Assembly (NCBI RefSeq): GCF_002964785.1
Contig: NZ_PQCC01000004.1
Coordinates: 62,001-126,000 of the forward strand
DNA: 64,000 nucleotides
Reading direction: 5' to 3'
From: Pseudoalteromonas sp. T1lg48
GTDB lineage: Bacteria; Pseudomonadota; Gammaproteobacteria; Enterobacterales; Alteromonadaceae
The notes beneath the pieces are model-generated. The model was not told the origin of the DNA, made no database searches, and was given only the letters and a program-made list of their open reading frames with translations. Position 1 is the stretch's first letter, and the number at the start of each line of letters is the position of its first letter. Made by a program: the position numbers and the translations under genes. Shown here piece after piece: positions 54,093-62,448 of this stretch.

Positions 54093-55058
54093 TTAGTTGA
54101 AGCTTTCGAGCACCTTAGCCAATTGCATAAAGCGCTTATCTGTCATTACCTTATTGTCTATTTTGATGGTTAGATCGCCACTTTTACTGTGCTTTTGCAC
54201 GCGCACAAAGTCATTGGCCAGTTTAATGTCCTCATTGCGCTTGGGTGCTTGTGGAGCCTCGCACAAATATTTGGTTACCGCTAACGCCGCCTTATCATCG
54301 CTATCGAAGTGAGTTTGCGCAAACTCAGCATGACAATCGGTTACACGCTCGTTAAACGCTACGGCGTCTTTGTCTTGCGCCTGAATAAGTTTCTTAGCCA
54401 CTTCACGACCAACATGGTTGGCAGTAGGGTAGAGCGCTAACACGTCCTTAGGAAGGCATTCAAAGGCCTTAATGGCATCGGCAATGGCAGTATGTGACAC
54501 GCCTTCTAACTGAGCGATTTCACGATACGAGCCCTTTTTGCCCTGTTGCTTTAGCTCTTCACGAGTGGAGGCATAGGCTTGACCTAACTCCCATAAACTG
54601 GGGGCAATATACTGATCCGAAGAAACGGCGAGAATCTTCGCATCTTCGTCGTTAAAATCACTGGAGCTTAATACCAGATAATCCGCAGGCGCAAGAATAC
54701 AGGCCTTACGACGACGGGAGCCAGCCAATACCAGGAGATCACCATTATGCTCCCAAGCCAGAGCCGGGTGCTGGTTACGGCCATCATCACGAATAGCGGG
54801 AAGAATATCGGCCACCGACTTTTCTGTTAGTAAAGCTTGCACACGACGGTTCTTACCATAGACCTTGGTACGTTGCTCGATATCCTGATGAGGGATCACC
54901 TGACAAGTGAGACGTATGGTGCGATTAGGATCGCTGGGCGCTGGCATACTTATCACATCACCGGCTTGAGCCTGCGCCAATAATTGATCTAGGCTGCTGC
55001 TTTCTACCGCAGTTGCAAAAGGGTCAATACGAGTATCGTTCTTACGTTTTTTTGCCAT
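54093..55058 (-). CDS. parB: ParB-type centromere-binding protein
   Basis: Partition protein binding a centromere and spreading on DNA. It belongs to the P1/F and Vibrio ParB2-like type: a ParB N-domain with the arginine patch GSRRRKACI in place of GERRRRA, and an HTH centred at YREIAQLEGVSHTAIADAIK. The C-terminal part is charged and probably dimerises. It is preceded by parA, 9 bases apart, in one operon with a terminator. The likely DNA target is the dispersed TGTAAA-S5-TTTACA palindrome. Confidence 0.92.
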   Translation of the reverse strand: MAKKRKNDTRIDPFATAVESSSLDQLLAQAQAGDVISMPAPSDPNRTIRLTCQVIPHQDIEQRTKVYGKNRRVQALLTEKSVADILPAIRDDGRNQHPALAWEHNGDLLVLAGSRRRKACILAPADYLVLSSSDFNDEDAKILAVSSDQYIAPSLWELGQAYASTREELKQQGKKGSYREIAQLEGVSHTAIADAIKAFECLPKDVLALYPTANHVGREVAKKLIQAQDKDAVAFNERVTDCHAEFAQTHFDSDDKAALAVTKYLCEAPQAPKRNEDIKLANDFVRVQKHSKSGDLTIKIDNKVMTDKRFMQLAKVLESFN

Positions 55059-55067
55059 GATAATGCC

Positions 55068-56306
55068 TTATTGTGCTGCCTTTAGTTGTGATTGTGTCGA
55101 TGCCCAATTAGAACGAATGAGCATTTCTAATTCATCAACCACATCTTTAATGTTTTCCTGAGCCTTAACCAGGGATTCACGGCTAGCTAAACTGTCTGAC
55201 GTTTTCTGATCGAAAATGGTGTTAAAGGATGACGAACTGGCAGTGATCGCACTGCTGTGGTTTATGGGATAGCTCATCACCTGACGCCCAAACGCAGAGC
55301 GCACGTCTTTCACTATGTCACGCTGAGAATGGTTACCTTTGACATAGTTGGTAACCAGGAATTGCATAAAGTCCCAACCATCGTGACCAAGAGCCGCAAC
55401 GGTGTGATAAATTTCGCCGAGGCGCTTGAGATATTTATTGTTCGCATCGAAGTCGACCGCTTCTGGATGAACCGGAATAAGCATCGCGGTAGAGGCCATT
55501 AATGCGTTATAAAACATAAAATTAAGTGATGGTGCCGTGTCGATAAGAATAATATCGAACTGGTCTTGAACCGGCTCAATGACCTTTTCTAATAATTTAT
55601 GATAATGACGGGTGCGGTCATAATCACCGCTTTCACGCAGTGCGGTGGCCGTCTCGTGTTCGAAGTAAAAATCATCCATGCCAGAAGGCAAAATACGAAT
55701 ATTAGGAATGTGGGTTTTTAAAAACGCATCACTAACGATCCCTTCCCAGGTCTCACCATCATCCAGTTCGATACAATCTCGCATCAAATCGCCTACGGTA
55801 ATGGGATCGGGTTCACCCGGTGGGAAAAAGCTGGATGAAGATCCTTGTGGATCCAAATCAATAATACCAATGCGATAACGTTTGATATTTGTGGTGGCAA
55901 GGGCTGCAGCGATGTTGACCATACTGGTGGTTTTACCACAGCCACCTTTGAGGGAGTTAATAACAATAACCTGAAGCTTGTCATCGGGTAGACGATGATC
56001 GGCATGAATACCCATGACTTCGGCCATGCTGTAGATATTAGCCAGAGTATAAGCGTAGTGGCCATTGGCACCACGGCGGATTTCGATATGATCGAAGTCC
56101 CCTTGATCATGGCGTCGTTTCAAGGTGCGATTGTTACAGCCTAATAGATCGGCTGCAGCCTTTTGGGTGTAGGTTCTTAACTCTTTTTCTTCTGATTTAA
56201 GGTGGGCTCGATAATGTTGAATACGTCCTTCGAGTGACTTTTCAGCAACATCGGCCGTAGCCTTAAGCAACTGGTAGGTTTTTAGCGCACTTTGTTTTAT
56301 TGTCAT
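55068..56306 (-). CDS. parA: ParA-type partition ATPase
   Basis: Type Ia ParA. An N-terminal winged-HTH region (about 40-100, AAADLLGCNNRTLKRRHD) allows autorepression, as in P1 ParA and Vibrio ParA2. The deviant Walker A is NSLKGGCGKTTSMVNIAAA, then IGIIDLDPQGSSS and ILIDTAPSLNFMF. AGGGA lies eight bases before ATG 56306. The gene is divergent from the origin and repA, so its promoter lies within the origin region. Confidence 0.94.
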   Translation of the reverse strand: MTIKQSALKTYQLLKATADVAEKSLEGRIQHYRAHLKSEEKELRTYTQKAAADLLGCNNRTLKRRHDQGDFDHIEIRRGANGHYAYTLANIYSMAEVMGIHADHRLPDDKLQVIVINSLKGGCGKTTSMVNIAAALATTNIKRYRIGIIDLDPQGSSSSFFPPGEPDPITVGDLMRDCIELDDGETWEGIVSDAFLKTHIPNIRILPSGMDDFYFEHETATALRESGDYDRTRHYHKLLEKVIEPVQDQFDIILIDTAPSLNFMFYNALMASTAMLIPVHPEAVDFDANNKYLKRLGEIYHTVAALGHDGWDFMQFLVTNYVKGNHSQRDIVKDVRSAFGRQVMSYPINHSSAITASSSSFNTIFDQKTSDSLASRESLVKAQENIKDVVDELEMLIRSNWASTQSQLKAAQ

Positions 56307-56613
56307 ACTTGCATCCCTAAGTTTAAGCCTTGAGTATAATGTCCACCTCTTTAGCTGTAAACATATATTTTAGGCGACATTGCATAAAAAACAAGAAAGA
56401 CAATTTGATTGCAAACTTCCTATAAGGTAATAACTAGATTAGATTCGTTTAAATATATAGGTATATAAAGGCTAAGCTGATAAAAGTGGCACCTAACTAC
56501 ATGTTTTATAAAGAGATGTCTTGTTTTTTTAGATCAGTATTCTACTTGGTATAGATCTGATTCCTACCAAGTCGTAGATCACTATTTTATGAAGTGAAAA
56601 TCTCGAATTAAAG

Positions 56614-56794
56614 TTATTCACAGCTTACCCCTGAGGTTATTCACAAAAATGGCGGGAGAGATCATTTTTTTACTAACTATTTGGTCTTAGTTATACACAC
56701 AGATGAGTGATTAAGGCACTGATATGTAGATAAAGATCGGATCTTTACCTGCTATAGATCAGATCTATACCAAGCGCCGAGACAGTTATACACA
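56614..56794 (+). repeat. Four DnaA boxes
   Basis: TTATTCACA at 56614 and 56637, TTATACACA at 56691 and 56786, all in the same orientation and each one base from the TTATCCACA consensus or equal to TTATNCACA. They lie left of the main iterons. Confidence 0.75.
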
Positions 56795-57022
56795 ACGCTA
56801 CCGCATTAAGCGGTGATATTGCGTAAAAAAACAGCTGCTTTGCCGTTTTAAGGATGAAAATAGCAAAACAATGACGTTTAACTTGGTAAAAATATGATCT
56901 GGAATGCATGAGTTAATAAAAATCTGATCCAAGAAGGCATTGAACTGAACGTTAAATCGCCTAAAGTTAGTAAAAATGTGATCCCAAGGATGAAACTCGG
57001 CTACGGATCAGTTTTTTACTAA
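56660..57022. repeat. Origin iterons (17 bp)
   Basis: Good copies at 56660-56676 (-), 56883-56899 (+), 56913-56929 (+), 56967-56983 (+) and 57006-57022 (-), consensus TTAGTAAAAATNTGATC. Weaker copies with GATC occur at 56532, 56546, 56555, 56578, 56735 and 56757. Spacing is irregular, unlike the tight arrays of classical plasmids. Confidence 0.82.
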
Positions 57023-57093
57023 CATAGATGATTAACTTTTTTCGTATTATGTGTTGATATTACCTTTAGCATCGATAGCAATGGAAAATAACA

Positions 57094-58308
57094 ATGAACC
57101 GCAAGGTTAATATCTCGGTAGAAAACTTACCAGACTCTTTGCGAGGCCAGATCAATGGCGTTGAAAGTGCAACGGATAATGAAAATCTGGCGTTGTTCAC
57201 AGACAATAAAGATGTGCGTATTTCAATCGAAAGTTCTGTGCATGGATTAAGAGCCTACTCTAATACCTTCAATCATTATGATCTTTGGGGGCGTTTTGTT
57301 CGTTCCGGCCATAAAAAGCTGCCATTAGAAGATGCGCCCAAGAAGACCATTATTACCCGACGTATCTCGGAAAAAGTAGATGGTATCCTCTATGACGGTG
57401 AAATTAAAATTACCCCTGCGGTGGTTAGTACACGTCAAGACGGTGAAGAAGTTGAATGTTTGGTGTGGCCATCGGACAGGGAAGAAAAAGTAGAGCGCGC
57501 TTTAATTCGTTTGGCGTCGAAGGGCAAGATTGTCAAAATCAACTTTAAATCGGGTATTCAGTACGCGGTTATTTTCTCGATGAATGAACTAGCCCAGGAA
57601 CTTAAGGCCGTGGGTCAGTCGATGCCGTATCCGCAAATTAAAGAATCATTGGAAGCCTTACAAGGTTCCAAGCTATCATTTAAGTACACGGCCACCGATA
57701 CCAAGAATTCTAATATCGACGACTCATTTTATGAGTCGAATATGAACTTCTTATCCTCGTTACACTTCAGTGGTAAGAAGGGGCAGGGCGGTAATGTTAA
57801 GTGTGTAGCCTGTCTTAATGCCTTCGTTCATAACATGATCGATAACCTTGAATATAAAGGCTATTACTTCAACCGCGCACAAGAACTTAAACGTGGTTTG
57901 TCACGTTGGATGATGTTGCGTTTGTATCACTTATGGCGTTATGCAGCACCGGGTAAGACCTATCATTTCCGTTTGCTATCTATTATGGAAAAATACGGCT
58001 CTATCTATGCCGATGACAAGATAACCGACAATAAGCTAAAAGCCTTGCGTCGCGACATGACGACAACCATGAAAGATCTCATCGATAAAGGAGCTATTTC
58101 CGATTACAGCATTTCTAATGTGAAAGATGAGGCAAGCGGCAAAATCATCGATTATGTTTACGAAATGCATCCATCCGATGAGTTCTGCGAAGAAATCCTT
58201 ACCTTGAATAAGCAAAATAAACGCATTGAGATCCAAGGTGGCAAACGTATCGTCGAGAATGCCGAGATCATCGATGAAGAAAGACTAGAAGAAATAGTCG
58301 AAAAATAA
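57094..58308 (+). CDS. repA: Replication initiator protein, RepA-like, 404 aa
   Basis: Named mainly from context: it starts directly after the iteron/DnaA-box origin and faces away from parAB. The protein is soluble and basic with two probable winged-helix domains, one around ERALIRLASKGKIVKINFKS and PYPQIKESLEALQGSKLSF, the other around SRWMMLRLYHLWRYAAPG and TTTMKDLIDKGAISDYS. No primase or nuclease motif is seen. It is too short and different to be RctB (about 650 aa). The GGAAA before the ATG is a weak ribosome site, which would keep initiator levels low. A terminator follows. Confidence 0.78.
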   Translation: MNRKVNISVENLPDSLRGQINGVESATDNENLALFTDNKDVRISIESSVHGLRAYSNTFNHYDLWGRFVRSGHKKLPLEDAPKKTIITRRISEKVDGILYDGEIKITPAVVSTRQDGEEVECLVWPSDREEKVERALIRLASKGKIVKINFKSGIQYAVIFSMNELAQELKAVGQSMPYPQIKESLEALQGSKLSFKYTATDTKNSNIDDSFYESNMNFLSSLHFSGKKGQGGNVKCVACLNAFVHNMIDNLEYKGYYFNRAQELKRGLSRWMMLRLYHLWRYAAPGKTYHFRLLSIMEKYGSIYADDKITDNKLKALRRDMTTTMKDLIDKGAISDYSISNVKDEASGKIIDYVYEMHPSDEFCEEILTLNKQNKRIEIQGGKRIVENAEIIDEERLEEIVEK

Positions 58309-58333
58309 TAACCGGTAATGAATCAGGTAGAAT

Positions 58334-58356
58334 AGCCCACATAAGTGGGCTTTTTT
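58334..58356 (+). terminator. Terminator of repA
   Basis: AGCCCAC-ATAA-GTGGGCTTTTTT. Confidence 0.85.
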
Positions 58357-58380
58357 AAAACAGCAAAAGGAAGTGAACAC

Positions 58381-59253
58381 TCACTCACTTCGTGCCATGT
58401 ATAAACGCTCAACCAAGTATTCATACTCACGCTTTCGTGGGTCCTCTTTTGGTTGATAATCCTTGAGTTCGCCCAGTTTTATATCCGGGTTGTCGTCAAA
58501 TACTATAAAAGGTAAAGCGCCGCTAACATGGTATCGGCGGTTATCGGCAAAACGCACATTGACTTCCGGCGTTACACGTATTGGCCGGCGAATGCGTAAT
58601 TTTTCATTTTCTCCTAAACTCGCAACCTTACGTTTTTCCATCTCAACCAATTGCTGCCATTGGTGCTGATCGATCATCCGTGGATTGGAATAGGCGCTGC
58701 TTCGCTCTAACATAGTAAGTGCTAACTTACGCGTTAATGATTTAGTTGAATGTTTTTGCATCCAGGTAAAGCGTACCGAGTAGGGGGCATGAGCCTCAAA
58801 ATGAATATGTCGGTAAAATGCCAGGGTCATCAGCCCGGGCACCGCACTATGAACGGCATCGAAACGGGCGTCATTATTATCCAGCGTCAGCACCTTTTGT
58901 TTAAACTCAGTTTTTAGTTCATTGATTTTTTGTAGATAGGGCTCAAAATCAGTGAAAGACTTCCGAGGCAACAAAATGATGCCTGGATGGCGTTTTGCTA
59001 ATTTACCACTGAGTTCGCCGTCTTTGTGAAAATCTAAAAAGCTGTTTTTAATATGTGTTAGCGCCGCATCACCCTGAAGGCGTTGCACAGCAATGGCGGA
59101 CAAAGGGTTACGTTCTTGCTCAGGTGTGGGTAAGGGCAATTGAAAATAATTCGATTGGCGATACTCGGTTTGTGCCAATAACTGAGTAAAGTCCTGCAGA
59201 TATTCCTGGGTTAGGTCGAAAATACTACGAAGCTGTAATTTTATGCTGCTCAT
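58381..59253 (-). CDS. tus: Replication terminator protein Tus (Ter-binding)
   Basis: Homologue of E. coli Tus, a monomer that binds Ter DNA and stops forks from one side. Matching blocks are NPLSAIAVQRLQGDA, INELKTEFKQKVLTLDN, VPGLMTLAFYRHI, VRFTWMQKHSTKSLTRK and EKLRIRRPIRVTPEVNVRF. The Phe and His in RFTWMQKH appear to match the E. coli pocket that captures the flipped cytosine (aligned from memory). At 290 residues it is slightly shorter than E. coli Tus (309). ATG 59253; the GTG at 59268 adds 5 residues. A Ter-like site covers its promoter, suggesting autorepression as in E. coli. It converges with repA, right beside the origin. Confidence 0.9.
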   Translation of the reverse strand: MSSIKLQLRSIFDLTQEYLQDFTQLLAQTEYRQSNYFQLPLPTPEQERNPLSAIAVQRLQGDAALTHIKNSFLDFHKDGELSGKLAKRHPGIILLPRKSFTDFEPYLQKINELKTEFKQKVLTLDNNDARFDAVHSAVPGLMTLAFYRHIHFEAHAPYSVRFTWMQKHSTKSLTRKLALTMLERSSAYSNPRMIDQHQWQQLVEMEKRKVASLGENEKLRIRRPIRVTPEVNVRFADNRRYHVSGALPFIVFDDNPDIKLGELKDYQPKEDPRKREYEYLVERLYMARSE

Positions 59254-59262
59254 AACAATAAA

Positions 59263-59277
59263 GAACACATCATACTT
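59263..59277 (-). promoter_or_regulatory. Ter site T1, in the tus promoter
   Basis: Minus strand reads AAGTATGATGTGTTC, compare E. coli TerB AAGTATGTTGTAACTAAAG. The nonpermissive (5') face is on the right, so it should block forks moving leftward. It lies 10 bases before the tus start, a suitable place for autorepression. Confidence 0.82.
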
Positions 59278-59362
59278 TAATTCACTAGTCTAGCCGGTAA
59301 CCCCTTTGTTTAGCAATTATATATTTTAAATACCCATGCTGCGGTCGCCATTAACCACATGA

Positions 59363-59377
59363 AAGTATGATGTGTTC
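59363..59377 (+). promoter_or_regulatory. Ter site T2
   Basis: AAGTATGATGTGTTC on the plus strand, preceded by GA and followed by ATT, identical to T1. The nonpermissive face is on the left, so it should block a rightward fork from the origin. It lies 85 bp right of T1. Confidence 0.82.
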
Positions 59378-59449
59378 ATTATATTTGCTTTACTCTGGAT
59401 GAGAGATCACTAAAGTTAATTAAGTGCATAAAATTAGGAAACCTCTTCG

Positions 59450-59917
59450 ATGAAGATCATGTTCGTCTGCTTAGGCAATATTTGCCGCTCGCCGACTGCT
59501 CATGCCATCGCACAAAAACGTGCAGTAGAGCAGGGCTTAACCTATATCTCCTTTAGCAGCTCTGGTACGTCTGGGTACCACGTTGGCGAACACCCGGATA
59601 AAAGGGCCATCGCTCATGGCGCCCAACATGGCTACGACCTCTCACGGTTAACGGCACAAAGACTGACACAAGACGATTTCTACGAGCAAGATTTGCTATT
59701 GACCATGGATGACCAAAACTACCAGGATGTATTAGCCATGAAACCAGCCGATGCGACGGCTATCGTTAAGCGTTTACTCGATTATCATCCTGACCCTGAG
59801 TTAACTCAGGTCCCGGACCCTTACTATGGAGGCAACGCAGGTTTCGATACCGTGGTCGCCATATGCGAAACGGCCATTGATGCCATGCTTGACCAGATAG
59901 ATAACAAGCAGCGCTAA
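59450..59917 (+). CDS. Low-molecular-weight protein-tyrosine phosphatase
   Basis: Cytoplasmic phosphatase with the P-loop VCLGNICRSPTAHA (Cys nucleophile and Arg-Ser) at the N-terminus and the general-acid Asp in VPDPYYGGNAGFDTV. 155 residues, complete. It is not next to a capsule or tyrosine-kinase gene, so it is more likely a housekeeping LMW-PTP. Lies between two Ter-like sites. Confidence 0.92.
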   Translation: MKIMFVCLGNICRSPTAHAIAQKRAVEQGLTYISFSSSGTSGYHVGEHPDKRAIAHGAQHGYDLSRLTAQRLTQDDFYEQDLLLTMDDQNYQDVLAMKPADATAIVKRLLDYHPDPELTQVPDPYYGGNAGFDTVVAICETAIDAMLDQIDNKQR

Positions 59918-59944
59918 TGCTGAGGATACTACCTTAGCAAGCAT

Positions 59945-59959
59945 AAGTATGATGTGTTC
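59945..59959 (+). promoter_or_regulatory. Ter site T3
   Basis: AAGTATGATGTGTTC, plus orientation with flanking ATAAG like E. coli TerB (ATAAGTATG). A second, backup block for rightward forks, 28 bases after the phosphatase gene. Confidence 0.8.
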
Positions 59960-60092
59960 AATTTGATATTTACGAGCTGCGACAAAAGTAGGGTACTTTA
60001 TTTCCCGTTCTTTCCCTTTTACCCTTGCGCTAGGGCGCGCCATTCGGTACTTTCGTGAGTGAGGTACAATTAGGAATGAGGAAAATTGTAAA

Positions 60093-61442
60093 GTGAAACC
60101 CTGGAGTCCAAATAGCTGGAGGGATTTCCCCATAGTCCAGCAACCCACATACCCGGATCAAAGCGTTCTATCAAATGTAGAAAGCGAGCTAAACAGTGCG
60201 CCCCCTTTGGTGTTCGCCGAAGAAACACGCAGTCTGTTTAAACAACTGGAAGACGTGTGTGAAGGCCGTGCATTTTTATTACAAGGCGGCGATTGTGCCG
60301 AGTCCTTCGCCGATTTTAGCGCCGCCAATATTCGCGATACCTTTAAAACGCTGCTGCAGATGGCGGTGGTATTAACCTATGGTGGCAAGTGCCCTGTGGT
60401 TAAAATCGCACGCATGGCCGGTCAGTTTGCCAAGCCGCGTTCGAGCGATTTTGAAACCATTGACGGCGTCAGCCTGCCTTCGTATCGCGGCGACATTATC
60501 AACAGCTATGAATTTACCGAGCAGGCCCGTGTACCCGATCCACAGCGATTAATGAAGGCGTATCACCACAGTGCCTCAACGCTTAACTTGTTACGTGCAT
60601 TTGCGCAAGGTGGTCTTGCCGACTTGCACCAGGTGAACCGGTGGAACATGAGTTTCGTCGCTGCCAACCCGCTCAAAGATAAGTATCAAGAGGTTGCTGA
60701 TCGCATTCAAGACGCTCTCGAGTTTATGGAAGTCTGTGGCATTAACTCCACCAATGCACCGTCATTAACGGAAACGTCTTTGTATACCTCCCATGAAGCT
60801 CTGTTACTGGGCTATGAGCAGGCGCTAACTCGACGCGACCACTTGTCCGGCGACTGGTACGATTGCTCTGCGCACTTTGTGTGGATCGGCGAGCGTACGC
60901 GGCAGCTTGATCACGCCCATATCGAGTTCTTCCGCGGCATTAAAAACCCAATCGGTGTTAAGGTTGGCCCGGGTATGAGCCCGGACGAGCTGATCGAATT
61001 AATTGACGCGGTGAACCCGGATAATATTCCAGGGCGATTAACGCTGATCACTCGTATGGGTGCCGATGTACTGCCGGAAAAACTGCCCGCACTTGTGCGT
61101 CGCGTGCAGCAAGAAGGGCGCAAGGTGATCTGGAGCTCAGACCCCATGCATGGCAACACCGAAAAGGCCAGCTCAGGTTATAAAACCCGCAGCTTCGATA
61201 ACATCCTGCGCGAAATCAGCCAATTTTTTGCGGTGCATAAGGCCGAAGGCTCACACGCAGGCGGCGTGCATTTAGAAATGACCGGACAGCATGTGACCGA
61301 ATGCACCGGCGGTGCCTACGGTCTGTCGGATGATGACTTGGCCCAGCGCTACCGCACTCAGTGCGACCCTCGCCTCAATGCCGATCAGGTATTGGAGCTC
61401 GGCTTCCTGGTAGCGGACCTGCTAAAAGACGCCCGCAAGTAA
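60093..61442 (+). CDS. DAHP synthase, class II (first step of the shikimate pathway)
   Basis: 3-deoxy-7-phosphoheptulonate synthase joining PEP and erythrose-4-phosphate. Plant/class II type: CxxGxDCAESF-like [29 protein letters not shown], and the metal/active-site blocks [27 protein letters not shown] and [18 protein letters not shown] 60093 has GAGG 11 bases upstream. 449 residues is normal. It consumes PEP, and the next two genes (PpsR, PpsA) control PEP formation, a metabolic link although they lie on different transcripts. Confidence 0.95.
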   Translation: MKPWSPNSWRDFPIVQQPTYPDQSVLSNVESELNSAPPLVFAEETRSLFKQLEDVCEGRAFLLQGGDCAESFADFSAANIRDTFKTLLQMAVVLTYGGKCPVVKIARMAGQFAKPRSSDFETIDGVSLPSYRGDIINSYEFTEQARVPDPQRLMKAYHHSASTLNLLRAFAQGGLADLHQVNRWNMSFVAANPLKDKYQEVADRIQDALEFMEVCGINSTNAPSLTETSLYTSHEALLLGYEQALTRRDHLSGDWYDCSAHFVWIGERTRQLDHAHIEFFRGIKNPIGVKVGPGMSPDELIELIDAVNPDNIPGRLTLITRMGADVLPEKLPALVRRVQQEGRKVIWSSDPMHGNTEKASSGYKTRSFDNILREISQFFAVHKAEGSHAGGVHLEMTGQHVTECTGGAYGLSDDDLAQRYRTQCDPRLNADQVLELGFLVADLLKDARK

Positions 61443-61455
61443 AGGTTCAGCAAAA

Positions 61456-61482
61456 GAAAAAGCGCCCAAGGGCGCTTTTTTT
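61456..61482. terminator. Bidirectional terminator
   Basis: AAAAAGCGCC-CAAG-GGCGCTTTTTTT between convergent DAHP synthase and ppsR. Confidence 0.88.
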
Positions 61483-61491
61483 ATGTCTGTA

Positions 61492-62301
61492 TTAATACTT
61501 ACGTCGCTGTAACCCCGACTCAGCCATGATCTTGGCGGAGATTTCTTCCACCGAGTGATGGGTTGAATTGAAGTGCGGGATTCGAAAACGCTTATACAGC
61601 ATTTCCACTTCCCGGGTTTCGATGCGACATTGACGCATGGAGGCATAGCGGGAATTGGCCATGCGCTCATTTCGAATAGCCGCTAAGCGCTCCGGCTCTA
61701 TGGTTAAGCCAAAGAGTTTATTTTTATAGGGTTGCAGGCATTTTGGCAAAGTGCCGGATTCGAGATCGTCCGGCGTAAAGGGGTAATTTGCCGCTTTTAT
61801 GCCGTATTGCAGCGCCAGATATAAACTGGTCGGCGTTTTACCACTGCGACTCACCCCAACCAAAATTACATCGGCCTGCTGATAATCCTTGATATTGGCG
61901 CCATCGTCATTTGCCAGTGCATAGTTTACCGCCGCGATACGGAAATCGTAACTTTGCTCATGGATACTGTGGGTGCGATGCACCTTAGGTACCGGCTCTA
62001 CACCTAACTCAAGCTGCAGTTGATTGCTGAAGGTGCTGATAAAGTCGTAGCACACGGCGTTGCTTGCAAGGATGATTTCACTGAGCTCAGGGTTCACAAA
62101 GGTAAAGAAAACGATAGGCTTTTCTTTGCTCGTGGCCGCCGCCTGCTCAATTTGAGCCTTTACTTCTAAGGCTTTTTCTTTGGTTTCTACAAAGGGGATA
62201 GTCGTGTGTTCAAATTCCATGGGAAAAAGCGACAAAGTCGCATTACCAAAGACCTCGGCGGTAATTGCGGTACCGTCAGAAATATAAAATGCGTTGCGCA
62301 T
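61492..62301 (-). CDS. ppsR: PEP synthase regulatory protein (kinase/phosphorylase)
   Basis: DUF299 bifunctional ADP-dependent kinase and Pi-dependent phosphorylase that switches PpsA on and off. The P-loop is VILVGVSRSGKTPTSLYLA and the N-terminus is RNAFYISDGTAITAE. ATG 62301 has AAGGA at a proper distance; the ATG at 62307 is too close to it. 269 residues. Divergent from ppsA, its substrate, with a 147-bp control gap. Confidence 0.95.
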   Translation of the reverse strand: MRNAFYISDGTAITAEVFGNATLSLFPMEFEHTTIPFVETKEKALEVKAQIEQAAATSKEKPIVFFTFVNPELSEIILASNAVCYDFISTFSNQLQLELGVEPVPKVHRTHSIHEQSYDFRIAAVNYALANDDGANIKDYQQADVILVGVSRSGKTPTSLYLALQYGIKAANYPFTPDDLESGTLPKCLQPYKNKLFGLTIEPERLAAIRNERMANSRYASMRQCRIETREVEMLYKRFRIPHFNSTHHSVEEISAKIMAESGLQRRKY

Positions 62302-62448
62302 AATCATCCTTTTTTTTCGTAATAACCTGATAAACCGTAAGGCTACGGTTTACGCATCAGTGCTTGCCAGTGTAGAATGTTAGCGCCTCATTTAAAAGGT
62401 CATTGTTTTAATGACCAAACTTACAATTTGTTTTTTGGAGAAAGTTCC

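Larger units (their letters stand above)
56340..57093. other. Replication origin of the replicon (oriII-like)
   Basis: This 750-bp gene-free segment between parA and repA holds an A+T-rich stretch (56380-56480, possible melting region), four DnaA boxes, five good iterons and about five degenerate ones, most with a GATC. Iteron origins with an adjacent initiator gene and parAB are the pattern of chromids and low-copy plasmids. The many GATC sites suggest Dam-methylation control, as for Vibrio RctB sites. Confidence 0.88.

Noticed and set aside
57094..58308. Initiator as RctB, the Vibrio chromosome II initiator
   Set aside because: RctB is about 650 residues with other motifs; this protein is 404 residues and its iterons differ (no ATGATCA-N-TGA core). 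It is a separate initiator, only similar in plan.
58369..58395. GTGAACACTCACTCAC near the tus stop as a fourth Ter site
   Set aside because: It shares only a few bases with the 15-mer Ter core and lacks AAGTATG.
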